From assembly GCF_900104775.1 (NCBI RefSeq), contig NZ_FNSA01000003.1, forward strand, positions 4,526,001 to 4,590,000: DNA of 64,000 bases, given 5' to 3'. The notes under the pieces were generated by a model that saw only the letters and a program-made list of their open reading frames with translations, was not told the DNA's origin and ran no database searches. Positions 48,128 through 56,691 of this stretch are shown piece by piece (the stretch's first letter is position 1; each line of letters starts with the position of its first letter). The stretch is from Tsukamurella tyrosinosolvens. GTDB lineage: Bacteria; Actinomycetota; Actinomycetes; Mycobacteriales; Mycobacteriaceae. The translations under genes and the position numbers were made by a program.

Positions 48128-49212
48128 TGCGCCCCACGAGGATCTCCCTGCTCGCCGCGGCGGCCGCGCTGCTGGCGCCGCTCGTGCCGTCCGCGATCGG
48201 CACGGCCGCAGCCGCGTCCAGCACCCAGTGCGCCTACCTCGCGGACGGCATCGGCCTCTACCCCGACAACGACGTGACCCAGATGGGCGTGAAGATCGGC
48301 TCCGTCCGGAAGGTGGAGCCCTCCGGCGACGGCGTGAAGGTCACCTTCGACGTCGCCGGCCGCACGCTGCCCGCCACGGTCAAGGCCGTGAGCCGCTCGA
48401 CGTCGATCCTCGCGGACCGCTCGCTCGAGCTCGTGGGAAACTACTCGACGGGCGCCACCCTCAACCCGGGCACCTGCATCACGCGGGAGAACTCGGCGAC
48501 GCCGAAGTCGATCTCCGAGACCACGTCCGCGGCGACCCGCCTGGTCGACTCCGTCACCGAGGGCGGCGCCTCCGCCGACCTCGGGAGGCTGCTCACGCGG
48601 CTCGACACCGAGGTGGGACCGTCGGTGCCGCCGCAGGCCGCCCGCTCGCTGACGAATCTGTCGACGCTGCTGAGCGATCCGGCCGGATTCCTCGGCGACG
48701 TGACCACCGTGGTGAGCAACGTCCGGCCGCTGATGCAGAGCATGGACCAGCAGTGGGGCGAGATGCTGCTGACCCTGCAGCACGTGGGGAACGTCCTCGA
48801 CCAGTACGGCAAGCTCACCTTCCCCGCGGTGTCCGAGATCTTCCAGACGCTGCCCGTCTTCTTCCTCGTCGGCGACGACATGATGCGCCGCTACGGCCAC
48901 ATCCTCAAGCCCGGCGGCACGATGGCGGCGGACGCGGTCAAGCTCGCGGCGACCGGCGTCAAGTCCAACGAGGCGCTCGCCCGCATGCTGCCGGTCTTCG
49001 GCTCGCAGATCGCGCCCTACCTCCCCCGCGGCGGCGACGAGGCGCCCGCCGCCATCGCGGGCGTGCCCGTCACCACGGTCGCCACCCGCGACCCGAACGC
49101 CCTGTGCGCGCAGATCAATGCGCAGGCGCCGGGCGCCTGCACGGTGGTCGCGGGCAAGGCCCAGACCGCCACCGTCGACCTCGCGCAACTGCCGTTCCAG
49201 GGAGGCCGCTGA
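48127..49212 (+). CDS. mce4D: Mce4D sterol-import protein
   Basis: This 361-residue MCE protein has a cleavable-looking signal sequence (ISLLAAAAALLAPLVPSAIGTAAA) and an MCE domain with GIGLYPDNDVTQMGVKIGSV. The C-terminal region has Cys residues in DPNALCAQINAQAPGACTVV. The ATG shares a base with the mce4C stop. It is shorter than M. tuberculosis Mce4D, which carries a longer C-terminal extension. Confidence 0.92.
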   Translation: MRPTRISLLAAAAALLAPLVPSAIGTAAAASSTQCAYLADGIGLYPDNDVTQMGVKIGSVRKVEPSGDGVKVTFDVAGRTLPATVKAVSRSTSILADRSLELVGNYSTGATLNPGTCITRENSATPKSISETTSAATRLVDSVTEGGASADLGRLLTRLDTEVGPSVPPQAARSLTNLSTLLSDPAGFLGDVTTVVSNVRPLMQSMDQQWGEMLLTLQHVGNVLDQYGKLTFPAVSEIFQTLPVFFLVGDDMMRRYGHILKPGGTMAADAVKLAATGVKSNEALARMLPVFGSQIAPYLPRGGDEAPAAIAGVPVTTVATRDPNALCAQINAQAPGACTVVAGKAQTATVDLAQLPFQGGR

Positions 49213-50237
49213 TGAACCGCACCCGTAGCGCCGTGCGCTGGCTCCCGCGGCGCGTGTCCGCCGCGATCGTGATCGGCGCGGCGGTCGTGCTCGCCGGTTG
49301 CGGCGTGAGCCCCGCCAACATGGACATGCGCAATCCGCTCGGCGACGGCGACCAGTACGACGTGCAACTCCAGTTCGCCGACGTGCTGAACCTGCCGATC
49401 GGCGCGCGGATCTCGCTCGGCGGCCTGACCGTCGGCCGGGTGAAGGCCGTCGCCCTCGGCGAGGACGCCGCGACGGTCACCGTCCGCGTGGACAAGACCG
49501 TCTCGCTGCCCTCGGACATCCACGCCTCCGTCCTGCAGGACACGCTCCTCGGTGAGGCCTACGTCCGACTGGAGACGCCCGAGAAGTCCACCGGCACCGC
49601 GGCGCCGCTCCGCGCGGGCGCGGTGCTCCCGCTGAGCCAGACCAGCCCGCCCCGCTCGGTGGAGAGCACGCTCACCATCCTCGCCGACTACTTCGGCAGC
49701 GGCTCGGTGCAGGACGTCAGCAAGACGATCACGCGCCTGAACACCGCGCTGCCCAAGGACCGCCCGCAGTTCGACCTGCTCTCCACGCAACTCAACCGCG
49801 ACGTCACCGGGATCGGCGCCAACACCTCCGAGGTGAACCGCCTGCTCGACTCCGCGACCGAGATGGCCGACCGGATCGCCAAGCAGGAGAAGAACTTCAA
49901 GGACATCCTGTCGCCGTACCATCTCAAGTACTGGTCGAACCAGGGCAAGCTGATGTCGAACATCGGCGTGCTCCTGCCCGCCGTCGGCGGCATGCTGCAG
50001 CAGGGCTCCTGGCTGATCCCGCTGATGAACTCGTCGTCCGACCTGTTCGAGCTGCTCACCGCCGACATGGTGTCGCTGGGATCCGCGATCCACGGCGGCT
50101 CGATCCTGGTGAACAAGAATCTCGCCCCGTTCCTGAAGAAGCCGGTGGTGAAGGTCGATTCGGTGACCAATACCGCCGGGCAGGACGTCTCCCCCGGCGC
50201 ACTCAAGGTGCTGCGACTGATCGGACAGGCCCGATGA
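49212..50237 (+). CDS. mce4E: Mce4E sterol-import lipoprotein
   Basis: This 341-residue MCE subunit is the lipoprotein member, as in all mce operons (LprN-type). The signal peptide ends in the lipobox LAGC at about residue 29 (VVLAGCGVSP). The MCE domain reads DVLNLPIGARISLGGLTVGR with LQDTLLGEAYVRLE. ATG 49212 shares a base with the mce4D stop, and its end overlaps mce4F by 4 bp. Confidence 0.93.
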   Translation: MNRTRSAVRWLPRRVSAAIVIGAAVVLAGCGVSPANMDMRNPLGDGDQYDVQLQFADVLNLPIGARISLGGLTVGRVKAVALGEDAATVTVRVDKTVSLPSDIHASVLQDTLLGEAYVRLETPEKSTGTAAPLRAGAVLPLSQTSPPRSVESTLTILADYFGSGSVQDVSKTITRLNTALPKDRPQFDLLSTQLNRDVTGIGANTSEVNRLLDSATEMADRIAKQEKNFKDILSPYHLKYWSNQGKLMSNIGVLLPAVGGMLQQGSWLIPLMNSSSDLFELLTADMVSLGSAIHGGSILVNKNLAPFLKKPVVKVDSVTNTAGQDVSPGALKVLRLIGQAR

Positions 50238-51316
50238 CCCGCTCCGGACTCGCCTCCACCCTCGGCCTCATCGCGCTGGTCGTGGTGTCCATGCTGCTGC
50301 TCGGCAATCAGGGCGTGCAGTGGTTCTCGCCCTCCGACGAGCGCGTCGCGTACATCCGGCTCACCGACGCCAACGGCCTGCAGGAGGGCTCGCGGGTCCT
50401 CGACCGCGGTGTCGAGGTCGGCAAGGTGCGCGGCCTCACCGTCGACGCCGACCGCGTCGAGGTCGAGGTCGGCTACGCCAAGGACACCCGGATCACGCAG
50501 GGTGCCAAGGTCCGCGTGCAGAACCTCTCGGGCCTGGGTGAGACCTATCTGACGATCGCCCAGGGCGACGGCGCCGCCGTGCCCGACGGCGCGCGCCTCG
50601 AGGGCGTCGTCGACACCGCCGACTCCACCGTCGGCGCGCTGTCGAGCTCCCTGTCGCGCTTGATGAAGCAGCTCGACCCCGGCACGGTGCAGCGCCTACT
50701 GGCCCGCGCCGACGACGCCCTGCCGAACGGCGAGCAGACGGTGCCGACCATCGACGCCGGAGCGGTCCTCACGGCCACCTCGATCCTGCGCCAGCTGCCC
50801 GACGTCGGTGACCTCCTGCAGTCCTTCAACTCGATCACGCCACGCGCCGGCGACGTGGGCGCGCTGCTGCTCAGCCTCGACCAGCCGCTGCGCAGCTTCG
50901 GCAAGGGCTACGGCGAGATGGCGCCGTACTCCGTCTCCTACATCAGCGAGGGCGACTACCCGAACGTCATCCGGGACGGCATGCTTGAGCTGTTCAAGGT
51001 GATCCAGGGTTTCGAGGACGGTGCCGCGCCGAGCGTGCAGTACCTCTCCGAGCTGATGCTCCCGTCGGTCCGCGCGATCGCCGAGCCGCTGTCCACCATC
51101 AACGGAGGCCAGCTGCTCGACACCGCGCTGGCCTCGGTCCGCGGGCGCTCCGGCGCCGTCACCCTGCGGATGGCGCCGTCGGACACTCGCCCCGCGAGCC
51201 CGTCGTCGGCGAAGCCCTCCGCCGCGAAACCCTCGGGCGCAGCGGCTTCGAGCTCGAAGCCCGCGGCCCCGTCCGCACGCACCGCACCGTCCAGCACCCC
51301 CGCGCAGCCCCGCTGA
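50234..51316 (+). CDS. mce4F: Mce4F sterol-import protein
   Basis: This 360-residue last Mce subunit has an N-terminal helix (ASTLGLIALVVVSMLLLGNQG), the MCE domain (RLTDANGLQEGSRVLDRGVE), and an Ala/Ser/Pro/Lys-rich low-complexity tail from about residue 320 (SPSSAKPSAAKPSGAAASSS). ATG 50234 overlaps the mce4E stop. No mam4A/mam4B (Rv3493c/Rv3492c) genes follow; the acyl-CoA dehydrogenase gene begins 19 bp later. Confidence 0.92.
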   Translation: MTRSGLASTLGLIALVVVSMLLLGNQGVQWFSPSDERVAYIRLTDANGLQEGSRVLDRGVEVGKVRGLTVDADRVEVEVGYAKDTRITQGAKVRVQNLSGLGETYLTIAQGDGAAVPDGARLEGVVDTADSTVGALSSSLSRLMKQLDPGTVQRLLARADDALPNGEQTVPTIDAGAVLTATSILRQLPDVGDLLQSFNSITPRAGDVGALLLSLDQPLRSFGKGYGEMAPYSVSYISEGDYPNVIRDGMLELFKVIQGFEDGAAPSVQYLSELMLPSVRAIAEPLSTINGGQLLDTALASVRGRSGAVTLRMAPSDTRPASPSSAKPSAAKPSGAAASSSKPAAPSARTAPSSTPAQPR

Positions 51317-51335
51317 CGCGGGCCGAAGGAGAACC

Positions 51336-53426
51336 GTGGCCCTCGCGCTCACCGATGTTCAGACCGCACTCGTCGAGTCGATCCACGACTGGGCGGAACG
51401 CGCGCACCCCGTCGACGCCGTCCGCTCCGGTGACACCGGCGCCGTCGAGAAGGCCTGGCGCGGACTCGCGGACATCGGTGTCTTCGGCATCACGCTGAGC
51501 GAGGACCTCGGCGGGTTCGGCGGTACTGCCGACGATGCCGCCGCCGCCGTCGAGGCCGCGACCTCCGTCCTGGCGCCGGGCCCGGTCGCCGGCACGGTCG
51601 CGGTGGGGGTCCTACTCGAGCGCTACCTCGGCGGCACGGACGGGCTCGCCGTGGTGCGGGCGGAACTCGCCGCCGGCGAGGCACGGGCGGCGCTCGTGGT
51701 CGACGGTGACGGCTCCCTCGCACCGGATGCCACCCCGCAGTCGCACCTGCTCGTCGAGTCCCCCTCGGGCGCCTGGCATCTGCTCCCGCCCGGCGTTGCC
51801 GGCGTCACCGTCGAGCCGCTGCCCGGCCTGGACACCTCGCGGCCGCTGGCCAGGATCCACCTGGACGGTCCGGATTTCGACGCGACCACCGAGATCCCGG
51901 GGCTGAACGCCGACGACGTCCGTGCGGCGCTCGCGACCTTCGCCGCGGCCGAGGCCGCCGGCGTCGCCGCGTGGACGCTGCACACCGCCGCGGAGTACTC
52001 CAAGGTGCGGGTGCAGTTCGGCAAGCCCATCGGATCCTTCCAGGCGATCAAGCAGATCGTCGCCGACATGCTGTGCCGCGCCGAGCAGTCCGCGGCGCTG
52101 GCCTGGGACGCGGCACGATCCGTCGGCGCCGGGGCGGAGCACCACCTGGCCGCCGCGGTCGCCGCGGCGGGCGCCCTCGACGCCGCCGTGGAAAACGCCA
52201 AGGACGCGATCCAGGTGCTCGGCGGCATCGGCTTCACCTTCGAGCACGACGCGCATCTGTACCTGCGGCGCGCCACCACGCTGCGGCTGCTGCTCGGCGA
52301 TACCCCCGGATGGCGCACTCGCGCTGCGGAACTCGCACTCGCCGGCGTCCGCCGTGGACTCGACTACGAGGTGGACGGCGACCACGCCGCCGCCACCGCC
52401 GAGGCCGAGCGGATCGCCGCGATGACGGCGGACGAGCAGCGCCGCACTCTCGCGGAGTCCGGCCTCCTGGTGCCGCACTGGGATCCGCCGTACGGCCGGG
52501 GTGCGGGACCCGCGGAGCAGCTGGTTCTCGACGGTGCGCTGGAGGCGGCGGGGATCGAACGCCCCACGCTCGTGATCGGCGCCTGGGCAGCCCCGACGAT
52601 CCTCGAGCACGGGACGCCCGAGCAGGCCGAGCGCTTCGTGTGGCCCACCCTGCTCGGCGAGATCAGCTGGTGCCAGCTGTTCAGCGAGCCCGAGGCAGGA
52701 TCCGACCTGGCCTCGCTGCGCACCAAGGCGACGCGCGTCGAGGGCGGGTGGTCGCTCTCCGGCCAGAAGGTGTGGACCTCCCTGGCGCACGAGGCCGACT
52801 GGGCGATCTGCCTGGCACGCACCGACCCGGATGCGCCGAAGCACAAGGGCATCACCTACTTCCTCGTCGACATGCTCTCCGACGGCATCGACGTGCGGCC
52901 GCTCCGCGAGATCACCGGCGACGTGCGGTTCAACGAGGTCTTCCTCGAGGACGTCTTCGTGCCCGACGACTGCGTCGTGGGCGCGATCAACGGCGGCTGG
53001 CGCCTGGCCCGCACCACGCTCGCCAACGAGCGGGTCGCGATGAGCGGTTCCGGCCTCGGGGCGCGACTCGAGGGCCTCCTCGCCGACCCCGGCCCGGAGC
53101 CCGACCTGGCCGTCCTCGGCGGCCTCGTCACGGAGGCCGCGTCCTGCACGCTGCTCGACCTGCGCGCCGTCATCGCGAGCCTCGGTGGCCAGGACCCGGG
53201 TGCGGCGTCCAGCGTGCGCAAGCTGGTCGGCGTCCAGCACCGTCAGGCGGTCGCGGAGGCCTGCCTGCGGCGCCTCGGGCCCGACGGTGCCGTCGCCGGC
53301 CCGGAGGATCCGGCGGACGCGCGCTACGAGTTCCTGCTGACGCGCTGCCTGTCCATCGCGGGCGGCACCTCGCAGATCCTGCGGAACGTCGCCGCGGAGC
53401 AGCTCCTCGGTCTGCCCCGCTCCTGA
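51336..53426 (+). CDS. chsE3: Steroid acyl-CoA dehydrogenase, FadE34/ChsE3-type fused double module
   Basis: This 696-residue protein holds two acyl-CoA dehydrogenase modules in one chain, as in M. tuberculosis FadE34/ChsE3 (711 residues), which acts on steroid side-chain CoA esters. The first module starts LTDVQTALVESIHDWAERAH and includes VQFGKPIGSFQAIKQIVADM; the second has the flavin/substrate motif FSEPEAGSDLASLRTKATRV (about residue 448) and ends with ISIAGGTSQIL-like text (SIAGGTSQILRNVAAEQLLG). GTG 51336 follows GAAGGAGA. Although one chain, it is complete and not a frameshift artefact. It is on the mce4 strand and probably shares its transcript. Confidence 0.85.
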   Translation: MALALTDVQTALVESIHDWAERAHPVDAVRSGDTGAVEKAWRGLADIGVFGITLSEDLGGFGGTADDAAAAVEAATSVLAPGPVAGTVAVGVLLERYLGGTDGLAVVRAELAAGEARAALVVDGDGSLAPDATPQSHLLVESPSGAWHLLPPGVAGVTVEPLPGLDTSRPLARIHLDGPDFDATTEIPGLNADDVRAALATFAAAEAAGVAAWTLHTAAEYSKVRVQFGKPIGSFQAIKQIVADMLCRAEQSAALAWDAARSVGAGAEHHLAAAVAAAGALDAAVENAKDAIQVLGGIGFTFEHDAHLYLRRATTLRLLLGDTPGWRTRAAELALAGVRRGLDYEVDGDHAAATAEAERIAAMTADEQRRTLAESGLLVPHWDPPYGRGAGPAEQLVLDGALEAAGIERPTLVIGAWAAPTILEHGTPEQAERFVWPTLLGEISWCQLFSEPEAGSDLASLRTKATRVEGGWSLSGQKVWTSLAHEADWAICLARTDPDAPKHKGITYFLVDMLSDGIDVRPLREITGDVRFNEVFLEDVFVPDDCVVGAINGGWRLARTTLANERVAMSGSGLGARLEGLLADPGPEPDLAVLGGLVTEAASCTLLDLRAVIASLGGQDPGAASSVRKLVGVQHRQAVAEACLRRLGPDGAVAGPEDPADARYEFLLTRCLSIAGGTSQILRNVAAEQLLGLPRS

Positions 53427-53446
53427 GTCGTTCCGCACCGCACGAC

Positions 53447-53460
53447 TGAAACCTGTTCTA
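53447..53460. promoter_or_regulatory. KstR-type box before hsaE
   Basis: TGAAACCTGTTCTA matches TnnAACnnGTTnnA at every fixed position and ends 10 bp before the hsaE ATG, so KstR binding would block this promoter. Confidence 0.7.
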
Positions 53461-53470
53461 GTATTCGAGC

Positions 53471-54256
53471 ATGGACGATTCCGCTGTCTCCGCCGCCGCC
53501 GACGCGCTGCTCGGCGCGTACGCCGCGTGCGCGCCGATCGACCCGATCATCGGCATGTTCCCCGACGCCACGATCACCGACGCGTACCGGATCCAGCAGG
53601 AGCAGGTGCGCCGCTGGGAGACCTCCGGCGACGTGGTGAAGGGCCACAAGGTGGGGCTCGCCTCGCTCGCGATGCAGCGGCAGATGAACGTCTACGAGCC
53701 GGATTTCGGGCACCTCACCGCCTCGATGTTCCACCTGGAGCAGATGCCGATCGACACCTCCTCGTGGATGCAGCCGCGGATCGAGCCGGAGATCGCGTTC
53801 GTCCTCGGTCGCGAGCTCCGCGGGCCCGGCGTCACCGTGGCCGACGCGATTCGCGCCGTCGACTTCGTGGTCCCCGCCCTCGAGGTGGTCGACTCGCGGA
53901 TCAAGGACTGGAACATCTCCATCGTCGACACCGTCGCCGACAACGCCTCCTCGGGCGGCGTGATCCTGGGCAGCCGGCCCACGCGCCTGACGGACGTCGA
54001 CCTGCGCACCGTCGGGTGCACCTTCCGGATCAGCGGCGAGCAGGTGGGCACGGGCGCGGGCGGCGCCGTCCTCGGCTCGCCGATCAACGCCCTCGTCTGG
54101 CTCGCGAATACCGTCGGCCCGCTCGGCACCGCCCTCGAGCCGGGACACGTCGTGCTGCCCGGCTCCATGACGCGCGCCGAGCCGGTGCGCGCCGGAGACA
54201 TCGTCGTCGCCGACATGGGACCGCTCGGTTCCGTGACGGCCGTCCTCGCCCCCTGA
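53471..54256 (+). CDS. hsaE: 2-hydroxypenta/hexa-2,4-dienoate hydratase HsaE
   Basis: HsaE hydrates 2-hydroxyhexa-2,4-dienoate from steroid ring A to 4-hydroxy-2-oxohexanoate, the substrate of HsaF. The 261-residue MhpD-fold protein has GHKVGLASLAMQRQMNVYEP, the metal-site region IEPEIAFVLGRELRGPGV, and VVPALEVVDSRIKDWNISIV followed by DTVADNASSGGVILG. A perfect KstR box precedes it. A ferredoxin gene follows 21 bp later. A role in another aromatic pathway is possible but less likely here. Confidence 0.9.
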   Translation: MDDSAVSAAADALLGAYAACAPIDPIIGMFPDATITDAYRIQQEQVRRWETSGDVVKGHKVGLASLAMQRQMNVYEPDFGHLTASMFHLEQMPIDTSSWMQPRIEPEIAFVLGRELRGPGVTVADAIRAVDFVVPALEVVDSRIKDWNISIVDTVADNASSGGVILGSRPTRLTDVDLRTVGCTFRISGEQVGTGAGGAVLGSPINALVWLANTVGPLGTALEPGHVVLPGSMTRAEPVRAGDIVVADMGPLGSVTAVLAP

Positions 54257-54277
54257 CCGACCCGAACGGAGAACATC

Positions 54278-54466
54278 ATGAAGATCATCATCGGCGACGC
54301 GTGCACCGGATTCGGCGTCTGCGAGGGCATCCGCCCCGACGTCTTCGAGGTCAACGACGAGGGCTTCGCCGAGGCCACCGACGAGGGCCTCACCGACGCC
54401 GACCGCGAGGACATCGAGTACGCCGCGAGCCAGTGCCCCACCCAGGCCATCCGCATCGAGGACTGA
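54278..54466 (+). CDS. Small [3Fe-4S]-type ferredoxin (FdxD-like)
   Basis: This 62-residue ferredoxin has cysteines at CTGFGVC and QCPTQAI with a non-Cys at one canonical position, typical of P450-partner 3Fe-4S ferredoxins; GDACTGFGVCEGIRPDVFEV is close to that group. M. tuberculosis has fdxD (Rv3503c) beside fadE26 in its cholesterol locus. Here it follows hsaE and lies 2.2 kb from a P450 gene it may serve. A strong inverted repeat ends the transcript. Confidence 0.9.
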   Translation: MKIIIGDACTGFGVCEGIRPDVFEVNDEGFAEATDEGLTDADREDIEYAASQCPTQAIRIED

Positions 54467-54469
54467 CCC

Positions 54470-54542
54470 CCCCTGACTTAACAGCGTTAGCCCATACCGA
54501 ACCCGCAGGTGACGGTATGGGCTAACGCTGTTAAGTCAGGGG
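54470..54542. terminator. 29-bp perfect inverted repeat, likely two-way terminator
   Basis: Arms at 54470-54498 and 54514-54542 are exact 29-bp inverted copies around a 15-nt loop. They contain the core GCGTTAGCCCATACC and lie between the convergent ferredoxin and hsaF genes. The length and perfection exceed a typical terminator, and the segment is relatively AT-rich for this genome, so a mobile or acquired repeat is possible. Confidence 0.65.
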
Positions 54543-54584
54543 TAGTGGCCCGACGGTGCCGCCCGGGCACCGTCGGGCCGCCCG

Positions 54585-55634
54585 TCAGACCTTCTGCGCT
54601 GCGGACATCTCCACGGCGATGGTGATGATCATGTCCTCCTGGCCGCCCACATAGCCGCGGCGACCGCACTCGTACAGGATCTCGTACGCCGGCACGCCGT
54701 AGCGCTCCGCGGCCCGCTCCGCGTGCAGCAGGAAACTGGAGTACACACCCGCCGCGCCCTGGACGATCGAGCTGCGGTCCATCACCGGCAGGCGCGTGAT
54801 GTACGGCTTCACCACGTCCTCCGCGGCGGCCATGAGCGCGTCCTTGTCGGTGCCGGTCCGCACGCCGAGCTTCTCGAACGCGGCCGAGAGGACCTCGGTC
54901 GGCGAGTTGCCCGCGCCCGCACCGAGGGCGAGCAGCGAGCCGTCGATCTGCTTCGCGCCCGCTCGGTGGGCGAGCACCGAGTTGGCGACGCCGAAGCTCA
55001 GGTTCTGGTGGCCGTGATAGCCCACCTGCGCGTCCTCGCCGAGCTCCGCGACCAGCGCGGCGACGCGGTCGCCGGCGTCCTCGAGGATCAGCGCGCCCGC
55101 GGAGTCCACGACGTACACGCACTGGCAGCCGGCGTCGGCCATGATCCGCGCCTGCTTCGCCAGCGCCTCGGGCGTGGACATGTGGGAGAGCATGAGGAAG
55201 CCGACGGTCTCGAGGCCCAGTTCCCGTGCGGCGCCGAAGTGCTGGATCGAGACGTCCGCCTCGGTGCAGTGGGTCGCGATCCGCAGCGCGCCGGCGCCGA
55301 GATCGGCCGCCACGCGGATGTCCTCGACGGTGCCGAGCCCCGGGAGCATGAGCACGGCGATCTTCGCCTGCTGCGCCTCGTCGACCGCAGCGGCGATGAG
55401 CTTTCGCTCGTCGACCAGGGAGAAGCCGTAGTTGAAGGTGCTGCCGCCGAGGCCGTCGCCGTGGGTCACCTCGATGAGCGAGACGCCCGCGTCGTCGAGC
55501 GCGCGCACGGTGTCGCGCACGTTCTGCTCGGTGAACTGGTGGGCCATCGCATGGCTGCCGTCGCGCAGCGACGTGTCGACGATGCGCACGTCCCGGTTCG
55601 GGTCGCTCCAGAGGTCGCCGTTGATGCCGGTCAT
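54585..55634 (-). CDS. hsaF: 4-hydroxy-2-oxovalerate/oxohexanoate aldolase HsaF
   Basis: HsaF splits 4-hydroxy-2-oxohexanoate into pyruvate and propanal, which is channelled to HsaG. The 349-residue DRE-TIM metallolyase shows [48 protein letters not shown], the metal HGH in [15 protein letters not shown], and [21 protein letters not shown] 55634 overlaps the hsaG stop by 4 bp. It is transcribed leftward as hsaG-hsaF, convergent with hsaE. Confidence 0.94.
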   Translation of the reverse strand: MTGINGDLWSDPNRDVRIVDTSLRDGSHAMAHQFTEQNVRDTVRALDDAGVSLIEVTHGDGLGGSTFNYGFSLVDERKLIAAAVDEAQQAKIAVLMLPGLGTVEDIRVAADLGAGALRIATHCTEADVSIQHFGAARELGLETVGFLMLSHMSTPEALAKQARIMADAGCQCVYVVDSAGALILEDAGDRVAALVAELGEDAQVGYHGHQNLSFGVANSVLAHRAGAKQIDGSLLALGAGAGNSPTEVLSAAFEKLGVRTGTDKDALMAAAEDVVKPYITRLPVMDRSSIVQGAAGVYSSFLLHAERAAERYGVPAYEILYECGRRGYVGGQEDMIITIAVEMSAAQKV

Positions 55635-56539
55635 GCGTTCACTCCTGCCAGGATGCGCTGCGCGAGCAGCTCGCCGGCGCGCGCGGCGGCGGCGGTCATG
55701 ATGTCGAGGTTGCCCGCGTAGGTGGGCAGGTAGTCGCCGTTGCCCGCGACCTCCAGGAAGACCGCGACGCGCGCCTTGCCCTCCCAGCCGGGCCGCGGCT
55801 CGTCGTACTGCGGTGGCGCCTTCAGCGTGTAGCCCGGGACGTACACCTGGACATCCGCCACCATCTTCTCGATCGAGGCGGTGATCGCGTCGCGGTCCGC
55901 ATCGGGGTCGATGGCGCAGAACACGGTGTCGCGCATGATCATCGGTGGCTCGACGGGGTTGATGATGATGATCGCCTTGCCCTTGGCAGCGCCGCCGACC
56001 TCCTCGATCGCGCGGGCCGTGGTCTCGGTGAACTCGTCGATGTTGGCGCGGGTCCCGGGTCCGGCCGAGCGGGAGGACACCGACGCCACGATCTCCGCGT
56101 AGCTGACCGGCGTCACGCGGCTGACCGCGTGCACGATCGGGATCGTCGCCTGCCCGCCGCAGGTGATCATGTTGACGTTGGGCGCGTCCAGCTGGGCCTC
56201 GAGGTTCACCACCGGACAGGCCAGCGGGCCGACGGCCGCGGGCGTGAGATCCACGGCGACGATGCCCGCCTCCGCGTAGCGAGGCGCGTTGGCGCGGTGC
56301 GCCTTCGCCGACGTCGCCTCGAAGACCAGCTGCGGCGGCTCGGGCCGCGCGAGCAGCCAGTCCACCCCCTCCGCCGAGGTCTCGAGCCCGAGATCCGCGG
56401 CGCGCTTGAGGCCGTCCGACTCCGGGTCGACGCCCACCATGTAGCGCACGTCCACGTGCTCGCTCCGGCGCAGCTTGGCCAGCAGGTCCGTGCCGATGTT
56501 TCCCGGGCCCACGATGGCCGCGGTCACTTTCTCCGTCAT
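55631..56539 (-). CDS. hsaG: Acylating acetaldehyde/propanal dehydrogenase HsaG
   Basis: HsaG oxidises propanal to propionyl-CoA with NAD and CoA, in complex with HsaF. The 302-residue protein has the Rossmann motif [20 protein letters not shown], catalytic Cys in [20 protein letters not shown], and C-terminal [20 protein letters not shown]. It is first of the leftward hsaG-hsaF unit. An IclR-type palindrome lies 44-60 bp upstream of its ATG; no KstR box was seen there, so this unit may answer to a different regulator than hsaE. Confidence 0.93.
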   Translation of the reverse strand: MTEKVTAAIVGPGNIGTDLLAKLRRSEHVDVRYMVGVDPESDGLKRAADLGLETSAEGVDWLLARPEPPQLVFEATSAKAHRANAPRYAEAGIVAVDLTPAAVGPLACPVVNLEAQLDAPNVNMITCGGQATIPIVHAVSRVTPVSYAEIVASVSSRSAGPGTRANIDEFTETTARAIEEVGGAAKGKAIIIINPVEPPMIMRDTVFCAIDPDADRDAITASIEKMVADVQVYVPGYTLKAPPQYDEPRPGWEGKARVAVFLEVAGNGDYLPTYAGNLDIMTAAAARAGELLAQRILAGVNA

Positions 56540-56582
56540 ACCGCCATCGTCGACCGCGGCGCGCGGACGCGTCCACGCCTGC

Positions 56583-56599
56583 GTTCCGCTCAGCGGGAC
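56583..56599. promoter_or_regulatory. IclR-like operator, copy 1 (hsaG/P450 gap)
   Basis: GTTCCGCTCAGCGGGAC is a near-perfect 17-bp palindrome (one mismatch). The same sequence, extended by one base to 18 bp, recurs exactly in inverted orientation at 58525-58542 over the start of the iclR gene. It lies in the gap between hsaG and the divergent P450 gene. Confidence 0.7.
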
Positions 56600-56621
56600 G
56601 GCCCGAGGATTCCGTGAAGGC

Positions 56622-56650
56622 TTGACGAAGGATTGCTGCCGTCTTAGATT
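56622..56650 (+). promoter_or_regulatory. Sigma-70-type promoter of the P450 gene
   Basis: TTGACG (56622-56627) and TAGATT (56645-56650) are separated by exactly 17 bp and followed by an AT-rich stretch up to the P450 ATG at 56692. It is the clearest housekeeping-type promoter in the window. Confidence 0.65.
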
Positions 56651-56691
56651 CGATACATATATTCATTTTTGTCTCATCATCGGAGCGTTCC

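Noticed and set aside
51336-53426. Two separate acyl-CoA dehydrogenase genes joined by a frameshift or lost stop
   Set aside because: The frame is open and continuous with a normal linker, and the size fits the naturally fused FadE34/ChsE3 type.
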